Assembly (NCBI GenBank): GCA_011523385.1
Contig: WTGX01000023.1
Span: 1 to 64,000, forward strand
DNA: 64,000 nt
DNA from: Nitrospira sp.
GTDB taxonomy: Bacteria > Nitrospirota > Nitrospiria > Nitrospirales > UBA8639
Direction: 5' to 3'
In this document: one piece after another, positions 1-9,381 of the stretch
Numbering within the stretch: position 1 is the first letter of the stretch
Layout: every line of letters starts with the position of its first letter
The notes under the pieces: model-generated
The model's database searches: none
Seen by the model: only the letters and a program-made list of their open reading frames with translations
Told to the model about the DNA's origin: nothing
Program-made: the position numbers and the translations under genes

Positions 1-368
1 CTCAACCGGAACACACGATCGGGTTCGAGGTCGGGGCACAGTGGTGACGGGGCCGACGGTCGCGTCGTCCTGACGTCTTCAACGAACGTTCAAATACCGT
101 CATTGCCGTAGCACTGACCAGCCAACCACAACGTTCAGGTTTTCCTCTCCCCTCCCGCATGGCTGGACTTCCACGTTCTTCATGGGTGAAAATCAGTCAA
201 ATTCGCACACGTGCCGTCGAAAGAATTGGGAAGCGGTTAACGGGTACACCTATCTCCTTGAGGGGAAGCAGACGCAATCCAACTCAACATCAGTTTCTGG
301 CTAATTGATCGTCTGGCCTGATAAAATACATTTCTGGCAAGAATAATAGAAGAACCCGGGATACATGA
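1..368. other. Non-coding left edge, no gene seen
   Basis: All three plus-strand frames close within the first about 115 bases (for example TGA at 43-45 in frame 3 and TAG at 109-111 in frame 1), so at most the last few codons of a gene from outside the window could be present. The rest shows no convincing coding frame, tRNA or repeat. The last 60 bases are AT-richer and probably hold the promoter of the next gene, but I cannot fix -35 and -10 boxes. Confidence 0.5.
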
Positions 369-1610
369 ATGAACGACGGAATTGAAAAGAAGGGGAACCG
401 GCTTATCGTAAGAGGGCATGTGCGTCATAACGATTTGCGGTCCTTTTGTTCAAAACTTTATCAAACGATAGAGCGTCAGCAATGGTCTGATGTCATACTG
501 GATTTTTCACTGTGCGCCGGCATTACGGAAGCCGTGATGTTGCCGTTGATGCCTATTATTGCTGATTATCGGGAGAATAGTGTCGGTTTCCAATTAGTTG
601 AGCCGAACGACGACAAACTGCGACGGCTTTTTTTTAATACCAATTGGGCGCACTATATCGATCCCGATAAATATGACCGAAATCCACATGAAGGCGGCCA
701 TGTCCCCGCCCTTCGTTTCGGTGATGATGAGACAAGTGCCTCAGGTGAAATTCTCACCAAGGTCATGAATCTGATTCTAAGGCAATTGGAAACGGATAGA
801 GCAACCTTAAAAGCTGTCGAATGGGCGTTGGGGGAAATCATGGATAATGTGGTCAATCACTCTCAATCGCCGATTGGTGGATTTGTGCAAGCGACGGCAT
901 ATGAAGGCTCTAACCGGGTCGAGTTTGTCGTTGCCGACGCCGGCATCGGCATTCCCCGTAGCATGAACATAGCCAATCATGCGGAAGCAATTCGACGAGC
1001 GATTGACGAAGGCGTCACGAGAGACAAGACCCAAAACGCCGGTAATGGGCTCTATGGGAGCTATCGAGTTGCAACACTTTCAGGCGGCCAATTCGAGATT
1101 CATTCCTTAAAGGGATCGCTGTTTTGTAAAGAAAATGAAGGGGAAATCGAAAATCGTTCAAACTTCGTTCCCTATTGCGGAACGTCGGTCCGGTGTGGGA
1201 TCAATGTCAGCGATCCTGAATTGCTTGGCAAAGCACTTCGCTTCAAGGGCCGATCTCACGATCCACCCTACGATTACATTGAACGTACATTCGAGAACAA
1301 GGAGAACGAATTGGTTTTCAACGTCAAGGATACGGCTCAACGCGATACAGGCTCTCGCCAGGGAGGAAAGCGAATTCGAGGCATGATCGAGAACCTGCTG
1401 CGTGAACGTCGGCCGGTCAATATCGACTTTGACGGTGTGGGCGTTATCTCAAGCAGTTTCGCCGATGAAGTGTTCGGCCGTCTGTTCGTGGAGATGGGGC
1501 CATACGATTTCATGACCCGAATCAAAATTTGCAACGCCGACCCAACCGTCAAGGGTTTGATTGACCGCGCCATCATGCAACGAACCAGACTTGGCAACGG
1601 AGACGCCTGA
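369..1610 (+). CDS. STAS-like / GHKL ATPase / DUF4325 fusion protein
   Basis: This 413-residue protein looks like a partner-switch regulator fused into one chain. The first 90 or so residues resemble a STAS-type fold. A GHKL (HATPase_c) domain follows at about 130-250: the N-box is seen in EWALGEIMDNVVNHS, the G1 box in VADAGIGIP and the G2 box in NAGNGLYG. The C-terminal 100 residues, with VNIDFDGVGVISSSFADEVFG, match the STAS-like DUF4325 family. GHKL anti-sigma kinases and STAS anti-sigma antagonists normally are separate proteins. No transmembrane segment or receiver domain is visible, so it should be cytoplasmic. It lies 34 bases before purB on the same strand, but a functional link to purines is not obvious. 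The Shine-Dalgarno sequence is weak. Domain calls are by motif; the biological role is unknown. Confidence 0.8.
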   Translation: MNDGIEKKGNRLIVRGHVRHNDLRSFCSKLYQTIERQQWSDVILDFSLCAGITEAVMLPLMPIIADYRENSVGFQLVEPNDDKLRRLFFNTNWAHYIDPDKYDRNPHEGGHVPALRFGDDETSASGEILTKVMNLILRQLETDRATLKAVEWALGEIMDNVVNHSQSPIGGFVQATAYEGSNRVEFVVADAGIGIPRSMNIANHAEAIRRAIDEGVTRDKTQNAGNGLYGSYRVATLSGGQFEIHSLKGSLFCKENEGEIENRSNFVPYCGTSVRCGINVSDPELLGKALRFKGRSHDPPYDYIERTFENKENELVFNVKDTAQRDTGSRQGGKRIRGMIENLLRERRPVNIDFDGVGVISSSFADEVFGRLFVEMGPYDFMTRIKICNADPTVKGLIDRAIMQRTRLGNGDA

Positions 1611-1644
1611 TTCCCGCTGAAAAAGGCTTTCCTGTGGAGCACAC

Positions 1645-2987
<1,343 letters not shown>

Positions 2988-2991
<4 letters not shown>

Positions 2992-3254
2992 TCAGGGCAA
3001 AAATTCACGTCACCTTGAAACCGGGTATTTTGGATCCCCAGGGACGCACCATCAGGCAATCGTTGGAGACCCTGGGGTTTTCCAACGTCGCCGACGTCCG
3101 GGTGGGCAAGTTTCTGGAAATCGAATTGAACCAGGACGACCCCGTTCAGGCGGAAGAACAACTCAAGGCCATGTGTGAAACCCTGCTCGCCAACACGGTC
3201 ATCGAAGAATATCGCTACGAACTGGAACGCCAACCATCACGGCCCCTCTCATGA
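2988..3254 (+). CDS. purS: FGAM synthase subunit PurS
   Basis: This 88-residue protein begins at the ATG that overlaps the purB stop; a longer frame upstream is just purB sequence. It shows the typical PurS pattern: a beta strand start ([19 protein letters not shown]), a central [16 protein letters not shown], and an acidic helix ending in [14 protein letters not shown]. PurS dimers bridge PurQ and small PurL in the complex that converts FGAR to FGAM, and help pass ammonia between them. Its presence predicts a small-type PurL, which is indeed found at 54314-56554. The stop overlaps the purQ start by four bases. Confidence 0.96.
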
Positions 3255-3970
3255 AGTGGGGCGTCATCGTCTTTCCCGGCTCCAATTGCGATCGCGATTG
3301 TGCGCACGTCCTCGCGGAAGCGTTGGAGCAGGACGTGAGCCTCGTCTGGCACGGCGACACGTCGTTGGATGGAATGGACGCCGTAATCCTGCCCGGAGGC
3401 TTCTCGTATGGGGATTACCTTCGCACCGGGGCCATTGCCCGATTATCTCCCATTATGCAGGCCGTCAAGGAATTTGCCCGGAAAGGCGGGTTGGTCCTGG
3501 GTATCTGCAACGGGTTTCAGATCCTGCTCGAAGCCGGGTTGTTGCCGGGAGCCATGCTGCCGAACGCCGGGCTTTCCTTTGTTTGCGAAGACGTTTGGGT
3601 GAAAGTGGAGAATGCCGAGACCCCGTTTACGCGGCATTATGAATCCGGGCAGGTCATGCGCTTTCCCATTGCCCACGCCGAGGGCAACTACCATACCGAT
3701 CCGGTGACCTTGGCCGCGATCCAGGCCAATGCCCAAATCGTGTTCCGGTATTGCCGGGCGGACGGCACCGTAACGGAACAGGCCAATCCCAACGGCTCGC
3801 TTGACAATATTGCCGGGATTCGCAACGCGGCCGGCAACGTGTTGGGCCTGATGCCGCATCCGGAACGCTGCGCCGAAGCCGTATTGGGCAACCGGGACGG
3901 ACTGTTACTCTTTCGCTCCATGATTGAAGCGGTCATGTCCGGGCAAGACACAAAACAGGCGACCTCCTGA
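3251..3970 (+). CDS. purQ: FGAM synthase glutaminase subunit PurQ
   Basis: PurQ is the class I glutamine amidotransferase that feeds ammonia to PurL. The 239-residue protein has the opening strand [13 protein letters not shown], the oxyanion region [12 protein letters not shown], the nucleophile elbow GICNGFQ with Cys at about residue 86, and the C-terminal His/Glu pair in MPHPER at about 200. The family usually has 220-235 residues, so the length is normal. The start codon overlaps the purS stop (ATGA), so translation is coupled. This is the last gene of the purB-purS-purQ operon; the following 230 bases are non-coding and carry repeats. Identification is firm. Confidence 0.97.
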   Translation: MKWGVIVFPGSNCDRDCAHVLAEALEQDVSLVWHGDTSLDGMDAVILPGGFSYGDYLRTGAIARLSPIMQAVKEFARKGGLVLGICNGFQILLEAGLLPGAMLPNAGLSFVCEDVWVKVENAETPFTRHYESGQVMRFPIAHAEGNYHTDPVTLAAIQANAQIVFRYCRADGTVTEQANPNGSLDNIAGIRNAAGNVLGLMPHPERCAEAVLGNRDGLLLFRSMIEAVMSGQDTKQATS

Positions 3971-4135
3971 CACCGCACGCAAAGCCTCTTTCCCTTCTGT
4001 CATCCTTGTATGTGTTCAGCAATTCCCTTCGACAAGCTCAGGACAGGCGTTGACGATGTTCCCGCTTCCTTTTGTGCCCAGTGCCCACGCCTTGGGAAGA
4101 TAACCCCCTCAATCCCCCTTATCAGGGGGACGAAG

Positions 4136-4157
4136 TAGCCGCGCCATCTTATGGCGC
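4136..4157. repeat. GCGCCAT-ATGGCGC palindromic repeat
   Basis: After a GTAGCC lead, positions 4141-4157 read GCGCCAT-CTT-ATGGCGC, a perfect 7-bp stem. The same core, with the outer TAGC arm, is seen twice at 21648-21719. It is a short dispersed intergenic repeat. It lies 3' of purQ, just upstream (on the plus strand) of the convergent gene end, so it could also act as an mRNA-stabilising hairpin. The bases before it (4022-4055) carry another common intergenic motif, GACAAGCTCAGGACAGGCGT, related to copies near 38.2 kb. Confidence 0.7.
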
Positions 4158-4203
4158 TTCGTTTTATCGGCCTCTCCATGCGCGATAAAGCATGAACGGA
4201 GCA

Positions 4204-4788
4204 TCAGGGGAGGGGATCGGGAAGAAGCGCGGCCAGGGTTTGAATCAGCTCGTTGGCTTGTTTGACGCCGCGCGTGGTGAGTCGATACCGGCTGCCTTTC
4301 CCGATTCCGGATCGCAGTACCAGCTTGACCTTCAGATAAGACGCCATCTCCCGGTCCAAACGAAAGTCCTCGAAGCCTGCGGATCTTAGTCCTTGATTCA
4401 GAAGAAGCGCAGATATCTGGCTTAATCCTCGAAGTTCGCGATATCCCAATAAGAGCAGCAAAACCGTATCGGCTATTCTCATGGGGCCATCCGGGAGGAC
4501 TGTGATCTTCACTCGTTGGGTTCGATCATCCCAAACCAGCAATTTCTGAAAAGACTTGGCGGGGGACTTTCCCGGAACACCTGTCTTCTCGCCGGGCAGG
4601 GGAGGAACCTGCGAGTCACGTGATGACGAAAAATCAACTTCCTCCCTTGATTTGGACGCAACCGGTTTTTGCGCCGCATCCTCAAGAAGCCGCTTGAATG
4701 CCTCATATTGCTCGTTAAGGAAATCACGGGAGCCCTCCGCTTCAAGCTCATAATCAGAGGCTTTGACGCGAAGCCTTAATTTATCCAT
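4204..4788 (-). CDS. Hypothetical protein, winged-helix-like C-terminus
   Basis: I do not recognise a named family. The ATG at 4788 is chosen because AGGAGG lies six bases upstream on the minus strand; an upstream start would add ten residues but lacks such a site. The 194-residue product has an N-terminal part (MDKLRLRVKASDYELEAEG followed by FLNEQYEAFKRLL) of a type seen in small conserved hypothetical proteins, a polar variable middle at about 40-80, and a C-terminal 90 residues with helix-turn-helix character, ending in a strand-turn (SYLKVKLVLRSG..SRYRLTTRG) and a helix. I infer a winged-helix DNA-binding domain. The promoter side is very AT-rich and holds a perfect inverted repeat, which could be its own operator. 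Function unknown. Confidence 0.65.
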   Translation of the reverse strand: MDKLRLRVKASDYELEAEGSRDFLNEQYEAFKRLLEDAAQKPVASKSREEVDFSSSRDSQVPPLPGEKTGVPGKSPAKSFQKLLVWDDRTQRVKITVLPDGPMRIADTVLLLLLGYRELRGLSQISALLLNQGLRSAGFEDFRLDREMASYLKVKLVLRSGIGKGSRYRLTTRGVKQANELIQTLAALLPDPLP

Positions 4789-4848
4789 GTTTCCTCCTGA
4801 GGTTGACTTTAAATTCACATTAACTTCTGTAAATATGGCAGAAAATAA

Positions 4849-4885
4849 AATAATGTCAACAATATGACTTTAATTTGACATTATT
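4849..4885. promoter_or_regulatory. Perfect inverted repeat upstream of 4204-4788
   Basis: AATAATGTCA (4849-4858) and TGACATTATT (4876-4885) are perfect 10-bp inverted arms around a 17-base AT-rich loop. They sit about 60-100 bases upstream of the minus-strand gene starting at 4788, in a stretch (4800-4900) far richer in A and T than the surroundings. Related half-sites, TTGACTTTAAATT and ATGACTTTAATTTGACA, lie next to them. The position suits an operator for an autoregulating winged-helix protein. This is inference from position and symmetry only. Confidence 0.45.
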
Positions 4886-5038
4886 TATCTCCATACAATC
4901 AAGCCGTTCAAGCTGTTTGTGCTACGGTTTGGAGAATGGCCGTGACATTAGGAAAGACTATGTGCGGCCGGGAACGTTTCGGTCAATGTATGCTGCGGGG
5001 AATGAAGTATGAGTCGAGAGATGCGGGAGAAGGAAATA

Positions 5039-5114
5039 TGGTGCCGAGGGGCAGAATCGAACTGCCGACACCAGCCTTTTCAGGGCTGTGCTCTGCCAAC
5101 TGAGCTACCTCGGC
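5039..5114 (-). tRNA. tRNA-Phe (GAA)
   Basis: On the minus strand a 76-base tRNA folds cleanly. The acceptor stem GCCGAGG pairs with CCTCGGC. The D arm begins TAGCTCAG. The anticodon stem CAGCC/GGCTG closes the loop CTGAAAA, giving anticodon GAA (complement at 5079-5081). The T arm is GGCAG-TTCGATT-CTGCC. The discriminator base is A and the 3' CCA is encoded in the DNA. No other tRNA is adjacent. tRNA 3' ends are common integration sites, but I see no integrase or direct repeat of the 3' end near by. Confidence 0.97.
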
Positions 5115-5295
5115 ACAGGATCGGATTGCTATGGGAGAGGCGTCATGCTTTTCTTGTAGAAGCAACAGCGCCATCTTGTGTAACAGGATTGTGTGCGGAA
5201 AATCAAGGAAATGGTTTTGCCTGATCTTGACCCGGTTTATGACGCATGGGTATCCTCGATCAGAGGGAATCGTCATATTTTAAGGACTGGAGAAC

Positions 5296-6660
5296 ATGAG
5301 CGCCGAAGAAACAGAAACCCAAGAAGAACCGAAAGTAGAAGACCTGGAAGAGTCCGCAATAAACGCCGATACTCCGCCGGAAGAGGTCGTCGAGGAGGAG
5401 GTAGTCGATACCCCGACGTACCTTCGCGCCCTTCTGGAGCAGGCGCGTTCTGCCGCTCCCCAATTGAGTCGCTTGCCGGCATCCGTCAAGAATGAGGCGC
5501 TGGGGACCATGGCCGAAGGCCTGGAAGAGGCCACCGACTCGCTTCTGGAAGAAAATGAAAAGGACCTCGAAGCCTTTGATACGAGTAACGGACGGGAGGC
5601 CATGGCCGACCGGCTTCGACTGACGCCCGAGCGCGTGCGGGAAATGGCGGATGGGCTCCGGCAAATTGCCCGGTTACGCGATCCCGTCGGTCAATCACCG
5701 GGCATGCAGGAACGGCCCAACGGCATGAAGGTGGGACGAATCCGCGTGCCCATTGGGGTCATCGGGATCATTTACGAATCCCGCCCTAACGTGACGGCCG
5801 ATGCCGCGGCTTTGTGTCTCAAATCCGGGAACGTCTGCGTACTCCGAGGCGGTTCGGAAGCCATTCATTCCAATATGGCCATCGCCCGCGTGTTATCCGA
5901 GGCCGCACAAAAGGCCGGTCTTCCGGACGGGGCCATCTCCCTGGTCGAACGCACCGAACGGGAGGCGGTTCTGGAACTGCTGAAACAGGACCAATTCATC
6001 GACCTGATTATTCCACGTGGCGGGGAGTCCCTGATGAAACTCGTGACCGAGCACTCGACCATCCCGGTCATCAAGCATGATAAAGGGGTCTGCCACACCT
6101 ATATCGATGCCGAGGCCGACCTCGCGATGGCTGAGGCCATTAGCGTGAACGCCAAGGTCCAACGGCCCTCCACGTGTAACGCCATGGAGACGTTACTCGT
6201 CCACCAGGGCATAGCCAGAACGTTTTTGCCGAAAGCAGGCAAAGCCCTGGTCGAAGCCAACGTGGAAATACGCGGCTGTGAAAAAACCCGTCAATATATT
6301 CCCGAGGCCCAAAGCGCCACCGAAGAGGATTACGGCCGGGAATTTCTTTCTCTGACGTTGGCCGTCAAAGTAGTCAAGGACATGGACGAAGCCATGGCTC
6401 ACATCCGGACGTATGGGTCCCGGCATACCGAAGTCATCGTAACCAAGGACTACGGACGGGCGTTGAGGTTTTTACAGGAAGTCGATGCCGGCGCGGTGAT
6501 GGTCAATGCTTCTTCGCGTCTGAATGACGGCTATCAATTCGGCCTGGGTGCGGAAATCGGCATCAGCACCACGAGGATTCATGCTCGAGGCCCCATGGGG
6601 CTCGAAGATCTGACCTGCTCCAAATACGTGGTGTACGGTTCGGGGCAGATTCGCGAGTAG
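5296..6660 (+). CDS. proA: Gamma-glutamyl phosphate reductase with acidic N-terminal extension
   Basis: ProA reduces gamma-glutamyl phosphate to glutamate semialdehyde with NADPH, the second step of proline synthesis. Family features are clear: the strand KVGRIRVPIGVIGIIYESRPNVT, the cofactor-site region ALCLKSGNVCVLRGGSEA, and the catalytic Cys in VQRPSTCNAMETL. The protein has 454 residues, while ProA usually has about 415-420. The extra length is an N-terminal tail of about 38 residues, very rich in Glu and Asp, before the usual TYLRALLEQAR helix. The ATG at 5296 has GGAG close upstream, so the tail is probably real. proB is not in the window. It converges on the protease gene with only three bases between the stops. 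Confidence 0.94.
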   Translation: MSAEETETQEEPKVEDLEESAINADTPPEEVVEEEVVDTPTYLRALLEQARSAAPQLSRLPASVKNEALGTMAEGLEEATDSLLEENEKDLEAFDTSNGREAMADRLRLTPERVREMADGLRQIARLRDPVGQSPGMQERPNGMKVGRIRVPIGVIGIIYESRPNVTADAAALCLKSGNVCVLRGGSEAIHSNMAIARVLSEAAQKAGLPDGAISLVERTEREAVLELLKQDQFIDLIIPRGGESLMKLVTEHSTIPVIKHDKGVCHTYIDAEADLAMAEAISVNAKVQRPSTCNAMETLLVHQGIARTFLPKAGKALVEANVEIRGCEKTRQYIPEAQSATEEDYGREFLSLTLAVKVVKDMDEAMAHIRTYGSRHTEVIVTKDYGRALRFLQEVDAGAVMVNASSRLNDGYQFGLGAEIGISTTRIHARGPMGLEDLTCSKYVVYGSGQIRE

Positions 6661-6663
6661 AAA

Positions 6664-9252
6664 CTAGAATTCAAATTGCCAACCGGCCAGTAAGCCCCAT
6701 GCCGGTTTTGCATACACGTTGTGGCCTGGATTATGCGTCCAGGCCGCATTCAAACGCAGTTCATTCCCATCGGTAAACGGATGGTGCCAGCTTGCCGAAA
6801 CGTCGAACTGCCGGCCGGAGGGTGCCACCGAAGCCGATACAGGTTGTCGCAGCACGGCTCCGTCCTTGGTTCGGCCGACCGGAATGGAGAGGGCCGCCCG
6901 TCCTCCTTCCACGCGCAGGGGCTGTGAGAGCACAATCCGCATCAGGCCGCCATTTGCCAATCGACGCGTAGCGTTGAAGGCAAACGCGCTGGTGGTCAAA
7001 GAGGACATACGGGTTATGATGCCACCGCGAACCTGCGGGTGCGCCTTGCCGATCTCGGCATCAGCGGCAAGGTGCCAGCGGCCGATCTCGAAACTTGTCT
7101 CGATACCCGTCACCGCGGCATCTGCCGAGAGTTGCCCAAAAGCACCGGTGGCCATAGTGCCCAACAAGGTTGCCTGTTCTGCCAACCAGCCCGCACGGAA
7201 GCCGACCGGCACGTCAAACGGCCGCCACGCCAGCGCAATTCCCGAGGTTGGCGATCTGCCCGCAAACCCGGATGCGGTAAACGTCGATAACGACATGCCG
7301 TTGGATCCGGTGAACGTCAGCGTGGTGGCGTTGTCCGCCAACATAAAATGCCCGCCCTCCGGACCGGCGGGTCTCTCCCTGTAGCCGAACCGCAGCATCC
7401 CATACCCGAAAGCCTGTTCGACCGAACCGCCGGCTCGGGCTGGCGTGAACGTCATCAGCCGCCCGGCGGCGCGTCTCGTGACAGGGGACTGCGCCGTCAA
7501 CTCGCGAAGCCGTACCAGTGAAGACGGGCCGCGAGTCGCCCCGGTGAAACCGGACAGTTTGAACCAGAACGGGGCTCCCAGACTGTCGAACGCGGCGATT
7601 TCCTGCCCCGCCAGTGACCGCTCCAGACCGTCGCCCAAGGCTCCGCCGAGCCCGAGACTCGTCATACGGAGATCAACGCCGGCGTCATCGACCGTAGGGC
7701 CAAGAGAAACCGTGGTTTGACCCATGGGCGCGGTTGCAGCCCCGAGGTCCATCATGCCTTGACCATAGATCGCCGCGTTGGCGTACTTGCCTTCTTTCCT
7801 GGCGGTGGCAAAAAGGCGACTGACGATGGCTGTGTTGGAGAGTTGGCCACGAAACTGCTGCTTCATCAGCGCGAGTCCACCAGCAACCATCGGTGCGGCC
7901 AAGGACGTACCGCTGCTCGTGCCGATTCCCCGTTTACCCGGGATGCCGTTTCCGGGGCCGAAATAGGCTACCTCCACGTTAACGCCAGGGGCCGCAATAC
8001 ACCAATCTTTGGCAATCCCACAGCGGTTGGAGAAACCAGCGATATTACCGTTGTTGTCTACGGCTACCGCGGCAATGGAATGCCCCTGCAATTCCGTAAT
8101 TCGCGCGACCAGTCCGGCCAATATCCCCACAGAGCTTGCATTAAGAGACCCGGCCGGGTTTCCATTATTGTCGGTTCGGTCGCTTCCGACACAATTATCA
8201 GCTCCTGGCGTACAAGCCCGGTCATGGTCATTGCCGGCAGCCCAGACAAGAATCGTTTTCTCTTGAACGCCCGCCTGCGCCAACGCATTGATTGTTTGTC
8301 CAAGATTACTCCGGATACCCTGTGCGTCGTAGTTTTCGATGAGTCCTGAAGTGGCAAAGCTCAAATTCAGGATATCCATATCCTGTGCAAGGACCGTGTT
8401 GAAAATTTGCGCATAGTCCCCATCACTTTGGCTCAGGCCGTTCAACGATCTTGGAGCATAAACGTGGTCTCGTGGTGCCGGGTCCCCGAGCGGAATCGCG
8501 AACATCTTCAGGGCGGCACCCCAAGCGATACCCTGAAATCCTTTCCCACGGTCAGTTAGGGCCAGATGGATTGGATCTGCTCCGACGATGCTGGCAACGG
8601 CTGTGCCATGAGAGGAATCGCCGCCAAGCTCATCGGTCGCACCTGTAAGGAGGGTTTCCGATATTGTCGAGCTTCTGAACAAAGGATGATTCGAATCGAT
8701 ACCTGTATCAATGAAACCGACGGTCACGCCAGTGCCCGGTACCACGTTTGATCCTTTGGAAAGTTGAAGATGGGCATAGGCTTCATCCGCGTTAATGGCA
8801 TCCAGTCCCCATTGATTGGAAAAATCCATTGAATTGCTAAAGCCTTGCGCAATTTTTTTGAGTTCCTGACTGTATCTTGAAGGTGAGAGACACCCAAGGT
8901 TGGCTGATTGGATACATGGTGGAGACGGAGATGGAGTCGGCGGTGGTGAAGGTGAATCAGGCGGTGGCCCTGAATCAGGCGGTGCCCCTGAATCGGGTGG
9001 CGACCCTGAATCGGGTAGTGACTCTGAATCGGGTGGTGCCCCTGAATCAGGCGGTGACCCTGAATCGGGTGGTGGAACCGAGCCGGGATCAAAACCACCA
9101 CCGCCGCCACCACCACATGATGAAACAAAAAGGCCAATCAGGAAACAGATGCCTGCAATTTGCAGCCGCCGCAGATCACGCTCCGAACGACAGGCAGGAT
9201 CTAATGCATATCGATTCTGATGAAGCAGACGGCGCCTGTCACTTGTTCTCAT
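6664..9252 (-). CDS. Subtilisin-like lipoprotein autotransporter
   Basis: The 862-residue protein combines a lipoprotein signal, an S8 serine protease and a C-terminal barrel, like NalP-type autotransporters. After a long basic N-terminus, a hydrophobic segment ends in the lipobox FVSSC (Cys46), followed by seven Gly and a Pro-rich hexapeptide repeat (about 58-105). The catalytic triad is visible: Asp182 in GFIDTGID, His215 in DSSHGTAVA, and Ser450 in GTSSGTSLAAPM. From about residue 560 the sequence alternates polar and hydrophobic residues with many Gly and ends in Phe (GWQFEF), as expected for an outer-membrane beta-barrel. The ATG at 9252 is chosen over a TTG six codons upstream. It should display or release a protease at the cell surface. 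The substrate is unknown. Confidence 0.88.
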   Translation of the reverse strand: MRTSDRRRLLHQNRYALDPACRSERDLRRLQIAGICFLIGLFVSSCGGGGGGGFDPGSVPPPDSGSPPDSGAPPDSESLPDSGSPPDSGAPPDSGPPPDSPSPPPTPSPSPPCIQSANLGCLSPSRYSQELKKIAQGFSNSMDFSNQWGLDAINADEAYAHLQLSKGSNVVPGTGVTVGFIDTGIDSNHPLFRSSTISETLLTGATDELGGDSSHGTAVASIVGADPIHLALTDRGKGFQGIAWGAALKMFAIPLGDPAPRDHVYAPRSLNGLSQSDGDYAQIFNTVLAQDMDILNLSFATSGLIENYDAQGIRSNLGQTINALAQAGVQEKTILVWAAGNDHDRACTPGADNCVGSDRTDNNGNPAGSLNASSVGILAGLVARITELQGHSIAAVAVDNNGNIAGFSNRCGIAKDWCIAAPGVNVEVAYFGPGNGIPGKRGIGTSSGTSLAAPMVAGGLALMKQQFRGQLSNTAIVSRLFATARKEGKYANAAIYGQGMMDLGAATAPMGQTTVSLGPTVDDAGVDLRMTSLGLGGALGDGLERSLAGQEIAAFDSLGAPFWFKLSGFTGATRGPSSLVRLRELTAQSPVTRRAAGRLMTFTPARAGGSVEQAFGYGMLRFGYRERPAGPEGGHFMLADNATTLTFTGSNGMSLSTFTASGFAGRSPTSGIALAWRPFDVPVGFRAGWLAEQATLLGTMATGAFGQLSADAAVTGIETSFEIGRWHLAADAEIGKAHPQVRGGIITRMSSLTTSAFAFNATRRLANGGLMRIVLSQPLRVEGGRAALSIPVGRTKDGAVLRQPVSASVAPSGRQFDVSASWHHPFTDGNELRLNAAWTHNPGHNVYAKPAWGLLAGWQFEF
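8953..9078. repeat. Seven 18-bp tandem units in protease linker
   Basis: The hexamer TGAATC recurs at exactly 18-base spacing: 8953, 8971, 8989, 9007, 9025, 9043 and 9061. On the coding (minus) strand each unit encodes a hexapeptide of the form xPPDSG. Because the unit is a multiple of three, gain or loss of units keeps the frame and would only change linker length between the lipid anchor and the protease. Units differ by a few bases, so the array is not brand new. Confidence 0.9.
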
Positions 9253-9381
9253 GAACAGGTTCTCTCTCAATGTAGACGGTGAGGACTTTCAATGTAAAAA
9301 ATCATCTTCCCGTTGGTCAATCATAAACAGGTATTTCGAAGAAAGATATGAAGGGCATCGCTTTCCGTTGCCGTCTTCGTT

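Noticed and set aside
5039-5295. Integrated element at tRNA-Phe
   Set aside because: No integrase gene and no repeat of the tRNA 3' end were seen within a few kilobases.
8953-9078. CRISPR-like array with regular spacing
   Set aside because: The units are 18 bases with no spacers, and they encode an in-frame protein linker.
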